A DNA stretch of 64,000 bases, from positions 40,470,781 to 40,534,780 of the forward strand of contig CM043960.1 in NCBI GenBank assembly GCA_014529385.2. The letters run 5' to 3'. Positions 1 to 11,727 of this stretch are shown piece by piece. Both the position numbers and the translations under genes were made by a program. Each line of letters opens with the position of its first letter. Position 1 is the first letter of the stretch. This stretch comes from Adiantum capillus-veneris (Eukaryota > Streptophyta > Polypodiopsida > Polypodiales > Pteridaceae). The notes under the pieces were generated by a model. The model ran no database searches, was not told the origin of the DNA, and saw only the letters and a list, made by a program, of their open reading frames with translations.

Positions 1-185
1 CAGACCCCTTAGTTGATGACAACATCAAACAAAACAAAACAAAAGACCATTGGATAGCAGACTCGTTGGAGATCCTAGTTTTGAAACTGCATTGTGCACC
101 CATTGAATCTGAGGCTTGAGCTGTAGACCGATTGTCCGCTACTCGGTAGCTTAGCTTCACCTCTGCTCGATCGAGCTTTCCTATT

Positions 186-188
<3 letters not shown>
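1..188. other. unassigned intergenic DNA at window edge
   Basis: No coding pattern, terminal repeat or RNA-gene structure was recognised. It runs straight into a (GA)n tract. Confidence 0.4.

Positions 189-221
<33 letters not shown>
189..221. repeat. (GA)n microsatellite
   Basis: Perfect GA dinucleotide run, about 16 units. It is the first of many CT/GA tracts in the window. Confidence 0.95.
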
Positions 222-222
<1 letters not shown>

Positions 223-662
223 AGAATGCCCATTCGCTAGCAAAAAAACATTCCAAATCTGTGCGTAAAGAATCTAGGCCACAATTTCGGTCCTTGTCTC
301 TGTGTAGGTTTGGTTTTTGCTCCACACAGTATTTATTTTGCATGACTCCGATAATCGTAGCCACAGAATGGGTTGATTTCCTCATTATAGATAGCATTTC
401 AAATTTCAAATCTCTACGGATTGTGCTGTAAAACATTCAATATGTTGAAGGACAAAGAACGAGTAAACGAAGTTATGGTTTTTTGGACGGTTACTTGTGA
501 TGAGACACAATTTCAGACTCTGCTGCTTGCCCTTTTGTAGAGACGCTGGATGTTGAAGGGTCAAGAACGGGGGCATCACATGCTTTTTGGCTGCTCCACA
601 TAGTGTGGGGAAAAATTATGAAAAGCTAGATACAGACGTGGGCAGAGCAGTGGCCACTATCG

Positions 663-667
<5 letters not shown>

Positions 668-707
<40 letters not shown>
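668..707. repeat. (CT)n microsatellite
   Basis: Perfect CT run of about 20 units. Short reading frames crossing it (Ser-Leu or Arg-Glu repeats) are artefacts of the tract. It abuts the first copy of the long diverged repeat that starts at 708. Confidence 0.95.
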
Positions 708-709
<2 letters not shown>

Positions 710-1844
710 GACTTTCCCCTACTCAGTACCGCGTCAGTGCGGGAGGATAAGGGTGAGAAAACATGCAATCTGTTGAGCTTGCAAAGCAAATATAATAGCA
801 TCATTGCCTCAATCATCACCCTGCCAGCTCAAGAGAGTTAAGTGCAAACTGGTTATATCCGGAATTGCTACGCAAACAAAAAAATTATATGATTTTTTAG
901 GACATGGCTCTAACCCATACCGCATCGGTGCGGGATAGCTAAGTCCAATGTCCATGCTTTGTTTACATTTCAAAATGCCACAAGGTTTCTAGAGTAGGGA
1001 TCGTTTTCACGATGGGACATTGTTGTAGATGATTTTTGCATCATTAATCTGACGGGACATGGCCCTAGTCCACATCGCGTCGGTGCGGGACATTTAGGTC
1101 CAGAGATAGTGCTACAAGGCCGAAGTGCAGTGTGCTTGCTGCTAAAACACCAGGACATGCCCCTAATTAGTACCTCGTTGATGCAGAGGGTAAAGATAGA
1201 AAACCTACTCCCTTAAGTTTATCAAAATTAACAATGTGCATTAAACAACATAGTGAAAGCATTGAAAGGCTCAAGAAATGTAACCTTCAAGCCACTCCCA
1301 GTTTTATATTAGGGAACATGCACACAACACAAACACATCATTAAAATTTAGAATAGAGGTGTATAGATTACCCAAGGGGTCTTCGCTGATAAAGTCATCA
1401 ATTAAACAAACAAAATTAACAGCGCCTTTGGAGCAGAGAAGAAAACTAAGCATCAAGTGGGACTTGGCCCTACTCAAAATTGCGTCACCATGGGAGGGAT
1501 AAGGGTAAAAAAAAATGCAATTTATTGAGCTTACAAAGCAAAATTAGCATCACATGGAACATTGCCTCAATCAGCATCATGTCGGCGTGGGAGAGTTAAG
1601 TGCACAAAATTGGTTATTTGCGGAATAGTAAAGCAAACAAAAGATTTTCATAACTGTTTTGGGACATGGGTCTAATCCATATCGCGTTGGCACAAGATAG
1701 GTAAGTCCAATCTCCCATTCTATTAACGAGCTCTTGAACTGCTCAACCTTTATTGCATTTGTGGCCTTGTTTGCATTTCAAGTGCCATAAAGTTTTGAGA
1801 GTAAGGATCCATTTTCAGGATGGGACATTGTTGTAAATGCTTTT
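708..1844. repeat. diverged long direct repeat pair with a recurring GC-rich motif
   Basis: Two blocks, about 708-1041 and 1459-1844, align over most of their length. Both run through 'gggact..cccctactca', 'attgcctcaatca', 'gagagttaagtgca', 'aagtccaat' and 'gatgggacattgttgta'. A shorter motif of the form GGGACATGG..CTA followed by CGCGTCGGTGCGGGA recurs near 708, 899, 1061, 1152, 1460 and 1662, spaced irregularly. I see no terminal repeats, target-site duplication or coding potential. An old tandem or segmental duplication, or a worn non-coding transposon, would both fit. Confidence 0.6.
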
Positions 1845-2235
1845 GTGGCGACACAATATGGTTGAGGAGGATGCATGTCTTGGTGCATAGGGTAATGTAG
1901 ATCATAGGTTTTAGAGTCTTTCTCAATGGCCATCCTTGCTTTAAACACCTTCGCTCCGGAGAGATAAAAGGAAGCAACACGACACAAATGTTGCACCTGA
2001 CATGACAGGTGTGAGCATAAAGTAAAAGACTAACTAATCTCAATGTTGTTTCTATATTGTCTAATGCTTTGATATAGTGTTTTTGTGTCAACATATAGTC
2101 TATAATTTACTAAGCAACACTTTAGATAAGGTTTATGTACTTAAGATATTTTGAAAGGCTTAGAGTTTGCTTATGCAATCATGGATTTTGGGCTTGCATG
2201 GTGCGGATGCATGCAATGTAGCTTTTCTTTCATTG

Positions 2236-2237
<2 letters not shown>

Positions 2238-2299
<62 letters not shown>
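2238..2299. repeat. (CT)n microsatellite
   Basis: About 31 CT units followed by a short CG-alternating stretch (cgcacgcgcgcg). It lies just outside the broken end of copia relic A. Confidence 0.95.
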
Positions 2300-2302
<3 letters not shown>

Positions 2303-2385
2303 CGCGCGCGTTTCGCCTAGATTTCGCTCGGTTTTTTGTTTAATCGGTAATTTTTGCTCGGTGCTTGGTAAGACTCATACTCGAG

Positions 2386-5300
2386 TTCTAATTGCATGAT
2401 AGCCATCCAATTTTTTAAATTATGTGCTTCAGCAAAAGACAGAGGTTCCTCCATATCACATAAACTAGTCAAAGCATAACAATTTGATGCATAAGATGCA
2501 TGGAGAGAACTTGAATGAGTATGACTAGACATAGGTGCATCCAATTTTCTTTCACGCAAAGTATGTACCAGCCATTTTGGCATACCTCTAGCCTCCTCAT
2601 TCTCAGCCCTTTCCACATCAAGTACATCATGTACATCTTCATGAGTAATAGGCTGATGTATAATATTTTTAGAAGACCCCATAGGCTATATATTTCCTCA
2701 TTGGAATTTACATTCAAGTTTCCACCAATAAAAAGAGGCAACAAAGAGTCATAAATGTCATGTGAGCTTACTTACTATCTCTAATACATGGTAACAAAGG
2801 CTAAACAAAACCACAAACACATCTCTTGAAACCAAGGTATGTTTTTTTTTGCAGATAGTATAACCTGTATTCTTTACTTTCACTTTTGTAACCAATAAAA
2901 ATGCATCCAATAGCCTTATCATCTAATTTTTTGTGTTGCCTTTGTAGCACCAAAGCATAATCTAAACAACCAAAAATGTGCATGTGATCGATAGATGGCT
3001 TCTTATCATGTTATGCTTCATAAGGAGTCATAGACTACAAAGCTTTTGTAGGACACCTATTGAGTACATAAGTAGCACACATGATAGCCTCAAACCAAAA
3101 CAAATGTGGAAAACCTTGACTCCTAACCAAACATAGTGCCATCTCATAATTGACCTATTTTTTCTTTCAGCAACACTATTTTGTTGAGGTGTATATGGCA
3201 TTGTGCATTGGTGTGTTATCCCACAAAATTAGGCAAAAATGCATTAAATTTGTGAGACATATACTCCCCCCCTCGATCTGAATGGAGGGTGTCCATAGTA
3301 CATTTAGAGGTATTATCAATCATAGCAAAAAGTTGTTTGAAGAACATGAGCACTTTGGACTTAACTTTAAGTGGATACACTCATGCATGCATGGAGTAAT
3401 CATCAACAAAAGTCGTGAAGTATAGGTAATTGCCTAAGGATGGAGTTTGCATATGCCCACAAACATCACTATGCACAAGTTGTAATCTCTCTTACTGAAC
3501 CATCCTTTGGAAACTTCAAACACTGCATCTTACCCATAATTCTACCTTCACAAACATGCTTCGAAGGTGCTTCAAGAGGTGGCAAAGAAGCAACCATATC
3601 AGATTTTTACAAACGCAGCAAACTGAGAAAATTCAAATGCCCAAAATGTGTGCCAAAGTTTTGCATCTGTAAAATAGCCTTTGGATCAACAACTGCATTT
3701 GCAAAATTTTGCCCACACTTTTCATACAACGTGAGCTTATACAACCCATGACACAAAATGATAGATGCAAAAATTTTATCACCAAAACTAAGATTTGTAC
3801 ATCAATCATCCCCAAATTTCACAGCAAGACCAAGTTTAGCAAGTGCAAATGTAACATTTAATGGCCTAAAATCTTATGTGTAGCGGAAATTAGCATGAAT
3901 ATAGTGGGCATTTCATTAGAATAGATTCCTAATGAGAATTACAAGAGTGCTTGGGTGGAGAGAGCAACAAAAAGCATAACACCTAGTTAGATAGCATCGA
4001 CAATACTTTCAAAAGAGAGAGCAATTAAGCTATTGACAACAGTTGAGGAGCGGATTTGCATGGAGCCGGTCCCCCCTCCAAAAGGCTTTGTATTATGGTT
4101 TCTCCCATCAAGAGAGACATTGTACAATACAATTCTTTGTGTTCCTTCAAGACTAGCTAGTGCAATGAAGATGGAAGCTTCATACACCAAGCAAAACACT
4201 TAATCAAACACAACTTGAATTATCCCCGTTCTCAGACCCAAGACCTCACACACCTTCGAAGATGGTGAGAGCTAGCAGGGTATGAGAGTAGATTGAGAAG
4301 GAAAAGAAGTATCTTACGAGAAAGATGTACATCTCCTCACATAATCACTCATATTAGCATAGCTTAGCTTAGTAATTAGCTTGGTAGAGAAGATGAGCAT
4401 GCATTGAAGCTTGGCTCTTGGTTGGATTTGCATCCATATGCCAAGAGAGTGTTGATGTAGGCTTCTATCTCACAAGCTTGGAGTAGGTGATGAGCTCTCC
4501 ATTAAAGCTTGGGAGGAGATAGAGTATTCTTCCTTCACACATGGTCAAGTGTGAGTGTGTGTGTGTCAATGCCAAGCAAAAATCAGCCCCCCCTCTCTCT
4601 TGGGCGAGCCCTAGCTGCTAATTAGGTCTGGCTTTTGCCTCATTGGACCTCCCCAGGTCAAGCCAATAGGAATTAAGCAGCATAAGTGATAGCCTTCTGA
4701 CATGTGTCCCCCTTTCCCCTTTTGTGAGAGCTTTAGGTAATTAAATAATTAAACTAAACTCTCATTGGACCCCTTTGCCTCCTGGCCAATAGGAATCAGG
4801 CAAGCCATGGGGCTCCTGAATGCTCATTGGACCCCTTGGGAGACTGCCCAATAGTCTTCTAGGAGACTTAATTCTCATTGGTTTCTTTTATTAAATGTTT
4901 TTAAATTAATTAAACTAGATTTACTCTAGCTTAATTCTCATTGGTCCACTTCAAGGGTCTTCCAATAGGAATTGGGCACACCTTGTGGGCATCTGGCCTA
5001 GGGAGCTGACATGTGTCCCTCATTCCCTTTGTGTAAAGGGAGCCTGTGTGTGTGTGTGTGGCTTTCTCTCTCATCCCCTAGCTTTGGGGCTCGCCCCCTC
5101 CCATGTAGGGATGTGCAAAGACTTTTTAGGGCACACACTAAGCATCCAATTTTCCCTAGGGTTGACCTTTGGACACAACCTTTGAATTTTGGAACCTTAG
5201 CATTTTGGAAGTCTTAATGGGCTAAACCTTAGGGTCTTTTTGGCCCATTGTTTCACATGTCTCTTTTGCAGATGGCCCCCCCTTTGGATCCCTATTTTCC

Positions 5301-6638
5301 CTCCTTTGGATCCCTACTGTGGCCGGTCTGCTAGCTTAACCAATATTCTAGCTTTTTCTCCCTTGGCACTTCCCCACATTAAATGATCAGTTTAATATGA
5401 GAAAATCATTTAGGAGAATTAGATATTGATTATTATGACAGCAAATACAGAGAAAATATTCTTTTTTATCCCAGGTACATAAAGTGCATCAATTGACATT
5501 CACAGCAGTTTGCACAATCTTTCCAACTTCCTTGACCAAATAAGAGGCATTGTTGGCACAAGTGACTATATTCCCATGAGGGACAAACTCAAGAGAGGTA
5601 AACAAGTCATGATGTGAGGCAATGTGCTTTGTAGCACCACTATCAAAGTACCACACATGTGAATCTGCAACTGTTGACATACATGCATCATGAATAGAAG
5701 TGCATTTTGCACTAAATGCTCACTCTGCATCTACATCACCATCACAATCTCCTTTCACAGAAGATTCTACAATAGCTACACTTGTAGTGGAACCAGTGTC
5801 TTTTTTCTTAGCCTCTTTTGCCTTCAATTTAGGACACTGCTTTATCAAATAATCATTAGCCTTGTAATAATGGCAATGATGCATCTTCTTTTTGCCTTTT
5901 TCACCATAATTCCCAAACGAGGTGCTGCCAGTAAAAGCATTAGGAACAGGTGATTTGCCACTTGTTGAAGAACCATGAAAAGTGGCTACATTGTTGTTAT
6001 AACCTTTTCTTTGAGCAGCAACAAAAAATTGACAATATCAAGATTTCCTTGGGTCATAAGTCTCCAAGTATTAGCCAAATTTTGGTAAGAATCTGGCAAT
6101 GCATCAAGAACAATCTACACAAGTGAAATTGTCAAAGATGACTTCGAGTGCAGAAATGAATTTCTCATTAATATCCTTGATACCAACAAGAAAAGTTTCC
6201 ATGTCATCTTCCTCGTGCATAATCTTTGATTCCAACTCTTTACACAACAATGCAATTTTAGACTCATTGCAACTTGCTTAAAGACGAGCCAGGATATCCC
6301 GAGCATGTTTTGTTGATTTAGCTGAGTGAATGTGAGGAGTAATCGTGAGCTTCACAGATAATGCACGAGCCTATGCATATCTAACATCCCAACAAGATTG
6401 CTCAATTGTAGAGCAAAACAACTCTAGCAGCAACAATCCTGCCACCAAAACTTAGTGACATCCTCAATGGAGTTTGTATCCACAGAACGTGGGTGTATCA
6501 ATGCCATGCACAACATTCCAAACGACCTTTTGACATAAGAATATGTTGCATCATGTAAGCCCACATTGGCTAGTTATCTCCATCCATTTTATCCTCAGCA
6601 GCAAACATCTTGAAAACGTTTGTGTTGTTGTCAACCAT
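2386..6638 (-). pseudogene. copia A gag-pol pseudogene
   Basis: The frame would open at 6636-6638 (protein begins MVDNNTNVFKMF, as in copy B) and meets a stop within about 25 codons. Recognisable pieces are gag (6115-6306), protease with its catalytic stretch WYFDSGATKH (5489-5680), GAG-pre-integrase and integrase fragments (3000-3850), the integrase C-terminal part IFGCLDYALV (2801-2983) and the linker containing ARGMPKWLVHTLRERKLD (2317-2682). The pieces lie in all three minus-strand frames and are separated by the inserted LTR. Reverse transcriptase is missing altogether. No protein can be made. Confidence 0.85.
3850..5440 (-). mobile_element. solo LTR of the G1 gypsy family
   Basis: It matches the 1.6-kb LTRs at 30477-32079 and 37797-39383 in reverse orientation. 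The ends are TGTAAC at 3850 and ATGACA at 5440. The five bases GCAAA precede (3845-3849) and follow (5441-5445) it, a clean target-site duplication. There is no internal region, so it is the product of LTR-LTR recombination. It interrupts copia relic A. Confidence 0.95.
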
Positions 6639-7002
6639 GGTGAGTGACTGCACCAGATGTAAAAACTGCGCGAAAAGAGGGAAAACAAAGTAGGATCACC
6701 ATGTGCTATATAGCACAACCCAAAGAAGAGTGTAAGGGACTTTTTCTGCAAAAAAATTGCAATGAAAAAAAATCTACACAAAAGGACAAAATTGTATGTG
6801 CAGTACTACCTATAGTCAAAACAGAGGCGGAAATGAACCCAAATCAAAATTCTGAGCAAACCTAGCTCTTTGAGCTAGTCCAAAGTATTTTTTGACATGC
6901 TAATGCTCACCAAATCTCACCCAAATCATAGAATATGAACATGTAGGTTCTGGCGACGCTGGTTAATATGCCCGGGAGGACGCAACCTGCTATGATACCA
7001 AT

Positions 7003-7230
7003 TGTTGGAACTAGGGTTGTAGGGAAGCACACACAGTTTGGAGAAGATGAAGAAACTCAAGGCACACAATAGAGAGTGTATGGCTTAGTACACAATGGAA
7101 AGATAAGTTATCCCTAGAGTGATGAGAGTATATACAATGCACTAGGGGAAAAAACCTCCTAGTGAGGGAAAAATGCCCCGGAGGTCGTAAGTGTGTTCAC
7201 ACACATCACTACCATATTTATATGGTAACA
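7003..7230 (-). repeat. 5' LTR and primer-binding site of copia A
   Basis: A 228-bp LTR running TGTTGG...TAACA, clearly related to the 226-227 bp LTRs of copies B and C. Just outside it (6989-7000) is a primer-binding site complementary to initiator-Met tRNA, with one change from the form in B (TATCATAGC rather than TATCAGAGC on the minus strand). Confidence 0.9.
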
Positions 7231-7959
7231 TCATGAGCTGGTAGCTACAAATGTATGTTTGTGAATTGGTAGCTTCTATATAGAACGATGGATGCATGCA
7301 AATAGAAGGTGCAAAGAGGATGTTGTTGGCCAAGAGTAGTGACAAAAGTTCCCAAAACTCATGTGGACGAATCTTGGGTTATCCTAACTTGCTGTAACTT
7401 TTCTTTTCTTTGTCTATGCACAAATGTGTTATATGGATTGTCAAGGTATAAAGGTTGCAAGATTAATCCCTAAATGAACCTCCTTCTCACAATATTGATC
7501 ATAATTGGGCTTCAAAATCCTTTTGTTGTGCTTCCCAATTTTTGTGTGATAACTTTGCTTGTTGTGTCTTGATCTTGTGCTTATGAGTTGCTTCTTTCTC
7601 TATTATAGCTTGAAGTATTCTTTTGTCCTTCTCTAATCTCTTCTCTTCCTTTGATTTTGGCTATCTCTTCTTTTGTTTGATTTTTGGCCATTATGCTCTT
7701 CATGTATTGGTCCGAACTAATAGTCAAGTTAATAGTATAGTCAAACGCTTCTCAATCTGATTGCCTTATACATACCTGTATTTTCAAAAGATCTACGATG
7801 CTCCTTTCTTTGTTTGTCTCTACCTTGGTTGTTGGTTATTGGCGTTAGGGTTGGCTTTTTCATCACCAAAAATGTTTGTTGGAATTGCGGTTGGTTATTT
7901 CTTTGTTGTGTCCATGTTCTCCCTCTTGATCCAGCAAAAGCATCAAAAGGGTTAACAAT
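7231..7959. other. AT-rich DNA between copia A and the pogo-like relic
   Basis: No supported gene. A 64-codon hydrophobic frame on the plus strand (7761-7955) has no recognisable motif and lies opposite the expected tail of the pogo-like element. I treat it as chance. Confidence 0.4.
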
Positions 7960-9402
7960 CTAATTGAATGTATTTGTTGACCTCAAATGAGCTATATCAT
8001 TTGGTTGGTGCAAAGCAGTCTCATAAGTATTCGCATATGTAGTTGCATACATTCCCGACCGCTCTGCATCATAAGAATTTACATATCCAGCAGCATATAT
8101 TCTTGAGTTATGTGAAGAGCTCTCAAATGTTGCAACATTCTTGTCCTCCATAATTTGGGTATAACTCATTGCATTATCAATCCCTCTGTGGGATGTAAAC
8201 ATATCCTCCTCTAGTTGAGCAACCATATTGTTTAAAGCAAAAATTGCCTCATCTTCAATGCTTTCATGTGTGGGTGTGCATGGGACTAAAGAAGGGTTTT
8301 CATCAATGTCTATTGTACTGCCTTCTGATTGTATGTTTGAAGTTGTTTTGTGTGCTATGTCGATGTGATTATGAGGCATTCCAGCAAATTTTATTGCTAA
8401 TAAATCTAATGGCCATGTGCCCGTTGCTTGAAAGCCAGCTTTCATATTTGCTTCCAGAAAAGAATATTGCATCACCTTTGCTGTTGTGGGTGGGAGTTGG
8501 GTCTTGCTTGCTTGTCAAACGAGGAAGCCCTCTATTGCCAAATATCTCTCTCCTTGCAAAAAATCACCTTCACTGATTTGAAAACACTCACATCCAATGG
8601 TTGAATCTTGTGTGATGTATGAGCAGGCAATGTAACAACATCTAGTCCTACTTCACAAGGAGCTGTCTTTAGAGTGTTTCGACCACACTTAGAGACACAT
8701 GAATGGATGCAAGTTCCATCTTGAGGAAGCCCTCTATTGCCAAATATCTCTCTCCTTGAAAAAAGTCATCTTTAGTGATCTGAAAACACTCACATCCAAT
8801 GGTTGAAGCTTGTGTGAGGTATGAGCAGGCAATGTAACAATATCAATTCCTGCTTCACGAGTTGTCTTCACCACACTTAGTGATTCGAAAACACTCACAT
8901 CCAATGGTTGAAGCATGTGTGATGTATGATCAAGCAATGTAACAATATCTATTCGTGCTTCACGAGCTGTCTCCACCACACTTAGAGACACATGACTTCC
9001 ATGATCAAGACGTCTGTTGTCCTTGTCAATATTTAAAAAATAGCATTGTTAAGATGTTGCAACCATGCCTGAAAGATCTCACGCTTCATCCAAGCTTCTT
9101 CTTTTTTCATAGCCATTCCTGCTCATGATTCACAATGTTCGATGTAATTATAAGTGATGTAGCAACTTCCCTTGAAAATGTAGTAGGATGTAATAGCTTC
9201 ACCCGCTGCGTTAAAACAACATAATACTGTTATCCATTCACAAGAATCACATGTTATTCCATAGACCTTTTTGCTCCTTTCTTTGCAAGCACCTTCATTA
9301 CCTTGTCTTTAGAGCCTTGAAATCCACTCTCGTCTGCATTCCATATGTTAGAAGGTGGATAGTTATATTTTGCATACTTTTTTGAAAATTATCGTGAAGT
9401 GT
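7960..9402 (-). pseudogene. pogo/Tigger-like DDE transposase relic, C-terminal part
   Basis: Read on the minus strand from 9402 down, the fragment gives PPSNIWNADESGFQGSKDK, the first Asp region of DDE_1 (pogo/jerky-type) transposases. It is followed by IDIVTLPAHTSHKLQPLDVS, the hallmark second block, in several tandem partial copies. Then comes NMKAGFQATGTWPLDLLA, the conserved block near the C-terminus (ORF 7960-8475, 171 codons). Stops and frame changes separate these blocks. The 5' part of the same gene lies on the far side of the CACTA element, at 16321 onwards. No terminal inverted repeats or TA duplication of the pogo element could be fixed. Confidence 0.78.
8518..9000 (-). repeat. threefold tandem partial duplication inside the pogo-like transposase
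   Basis: The segment coding for the second catalytic block occurs three times in a row, at about 8518-8717, 8718-8878 and 8879-9000. Each copy contains 'aaaacactcacatccaatgg' and a stretch ending near 'ccacacttagagacacatga'. The copies differ by several substitutions and by length, so the duplication is not recent. Confidence 0.8.
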
Positions 9403-9520
9403 CACTACAAGAGGTTGTGTGCTCTTGTGATGCTATTAGCGACGGAAGTACACTGGGTTTTTATAACCCCGGCATCGCTAAAACCGTCGCTACGAGCGTC
9501 GCTATGAGCGTCTCTATATA

Positions 9521-9712
9521 GCGACGCTCATAGCGACGATTATAGCGACGTTTACATAGAAGACTATAGCGACGCTCATAGCGACAGTTATAGCGACGTT
9601 TACATAGAAGACTATAGCGACGCTCATAGCGACGGTTATAGCGACGTTTACATAGAAGACTATAGCGACGCTCATAGCGACGCTACAGAGCCATAAATAG
9701 CGACGGCTATAG
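9521..9712. repeat. 48-bp subterminal tandem repeat of the CACTA element
   Basis: The motif gcgacgctcatagcgac begins at 9521, 9569, 9617 and 9665, so the unit is 48 bp with three full copies and part of a fourth. Each unit carries several AGCGACG motifs in both orientations. Because 48 is divisible by three, it produces a spurious 16-residue periodic frame on the minus strand. The likely role is as transposase-binding sites. Confidence 0.92.
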
Positions 9713-10083
9713 CGACGCCCGAGAGAATTTTTTTTTGGTGACAAGGCATTGAATGCCCTGCCACCCATCAACCATATTGTACTTGATTCACTTTTTAAAA
9801 AAAGTGCAAGAGTAGATAATAGACCCAAAATAGTCACCCACAAGACGCATTGTTCGCAAAATTGACAATTGTACACATCATAGGCAAAATGAATTGATTG
9901 GCAAATGTAATAATGACAATTGTACAACATCATAGGCATAAAGAATTGATTGGCAAAAGGAACTGCGGTGACAAATGTAATAATATACATGGTTCAAAAA
10001 GACGTATAAAATCCGTCTCATGATACATAAGCTATGAGAAACCCTAAACTAATGCTATCTAGCTACGGCTAAACTGACGTCGT

Positions 10084-11387
10084 CTAGTCAGACGTCTCAT
10101 CGCGTCCAAGCGGCGTATCTGTCGGATTCTGCAAAAAAAGACAATAAGACAGCTTTCAGTAAGTATAAACATATAACGACATTTATAAAACAATACAAAA
10201 AATAGAAAAGAGTAAACCCTAATACTAACCATGCCGCCGCGAGAACTGAGAATGTCCATCAGGGCGTTTAAGCCCTTCCTGCCTGCGTACTCGCGCTCGT
10301 ACGGTGTGGGATCACGTCCTGTCATCGACCACTGTCAAAACATACAAAGATTTCATTATGTTAAAAAACTCATAAACCCTAAACTATCGAACATAAAGAG
10401 CAATGCGAAAACACTTACAAAATCGGCCTCAAATGATGCCCATCCACCACTCCCCAAGTGGTGCGAGCTCCCTGCCTCTACTCGCGCTCTGGCTGCATCC
10501 TTTTGTTGCTTCCACTTGTCAGGATTCTCGCGCGTTGCTTTCTTCGCATTCTTCCAATCTTCTTTGGCCAGCCAATCTGGCCTGTTCCACCCATTCTTGA
10601 TTGCTTTTTGCACTTTGGAATGCTTGTGTTTGCAGTATTCGCGCATTCGAATCTTCATCGGGTCTTCATTGAAGCGTTGATCCCGTGTTGGAACGGGAAA
10701 CTCATCATGAAGTATGCTGATGACTCTGTTTTTTAAATCACTTGGTACTTCACTCCATTTGTTTAGTATGTAGTGTCTAAACAGCTGAGAGCAAAGACCA
10801 CGCATGCGCGAGATCACCTTCTTGCCGTCATCATCCATGATGATGCCGCCGCTGAAGTCGACGGAGTAAGACAAGCCCTCTGGCCGGTGACGCATGAACC
10901 TGGGTGTCCCGGCAGGGGTCTCTAGCGGCGTGTCGATGGGGGTACGGACGTCAGGTGTCTCCACCGGCGTCTGGGCCCCGAAGCGAGGAGTGTCGAGTGG
11001 GGTGGCTCCTGGCGGAGTAGGTAGAGGTGTGTAGCTGCTAGGAACAGTCAGCCGTGCAAAACCTGGCGTAGATGGCGATGCTGTGGCTAGTGTGGGGGCG
11101 GGCAAAGAAGGGGAGGGTAAAGAGCCTCGTCGCACACGAGGCGGTGTGGAGGCATCGGTGGCGGAATCCCCACAACAACCGCCACCGCCACCACTAGAGC
11201 GCCGGTGTCTAGATGAGTGTGAAGCTCGTCTCGTCGACGTCGAAGCTTCGGAGCGCGCTGAATGCTCCGAAAGAGAGGGAGATGCGGATGGAGTAGGAAC
11301 GCGCGATGATGCGCCAGAGCGATGACGCTCCACGTACCACTGTCTCTGCTGCGGTGACAAAGAAGAAAGAAACTCCTCATCATCCAT
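10084..11387 (-). CDS. En/Spm-type second transposon gene (Transposase_24-like), three exons
   Basis: Proposed exons are 11387-10419, 10331-10230 and 10128-10084, giving about 371 residues. Start ATG is at 11387 (MDDEEFLSSLSPQQRQW). Intron 1 (10332-10418) begins GTAAGT and ends GACAG. Intron 2 (10129-10229) begins GTTAGT and ends TGCAG. The frame is kept across both and stops at 10084-10086. The N-terminal third is rich in Ser, Arg, Thr and Pro, with repeated TP dipeptides. The middle holds NKWSEVPSDLKNRVISILHD followed by a basic segment ending in WKQQKDAAR, the pattern of plant Ptta/En/Spm 'transposase_24' proteins, thought to bind subterminal motifs. No inactivating change was seen. The sequence just before the ATG looks like a splice acceptor, so an upstream untranslated exon is possible. 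Confidence 0.68.
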
Positions 11388-11727
11388 ACCTGCATTAAAC
11401 ACACGAATATTTAAACTTAATATTGAATGAATAGAGTAGACAATGACGCAAAGACCATTAAATACAATGACGTAATGACGCATATAAATACAATGACGCA
11501 ATGAATTGAGTGATAGAAGAGGCAAGTCGAAAACTCAGAATTTTCAATCAAAAGATGTGAGCGCGAGTAGAAAAGAGCGTTATACACCATGGAAGGTACT
11601 TAGAGAGCCAGAGCTTTTACAACACGGAGCAAAATTGTTCAAATACAATATTTGTGGCTTTAAGAGATCTCTCTCTCATCCTCGCATAACTCAGCATAAC
11701 TTCCTATATCTATATAGAGCTCTCCGT

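Larger units (their letters stand above)
2386..7230 (-). mobile_element. Ty1-copia retrotransposon relic A, 3'-truncated, interrupted by a gypsy solo LTR
   Basis: This minus-strand copia element keeps its 5' LTR (7003-7230), primer-binding site, gag, protease, integrase and the start of the linker before reverse transcriptase. Homology to copies B and C stops near 2386, so reverse transcriptase, RNase H and the 3' LTR are absent. A 1591-bp gypsy solo LTR (3850-5440) sits in the protease/integrase region. When it is skipped, the copia reading resumes exactly, with GCAAA duplicated on both sides. The copy is more diverged than B or C and has many stops and frameshifts, so it is the oldest of the three. 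Confidence 0.88.

Noticed and set aside
7761-7955. Small hydrophobic membrane protein
   Set aside because: A short isolated AT-rich frame with no supporting context.
9521-9712. CRISPR-like regular repeat
   Set aside because: The units are contiguous with no unique spacers, and they lie at a transposon end in a plant genome.
9514-9990. Minus-strand frame with repeated VAIVFYVNVAITVAM blocks
   Set aside because: It is the 48-bp subterminal repeat of the CACTA element read in frame; 48 is divisible by three.
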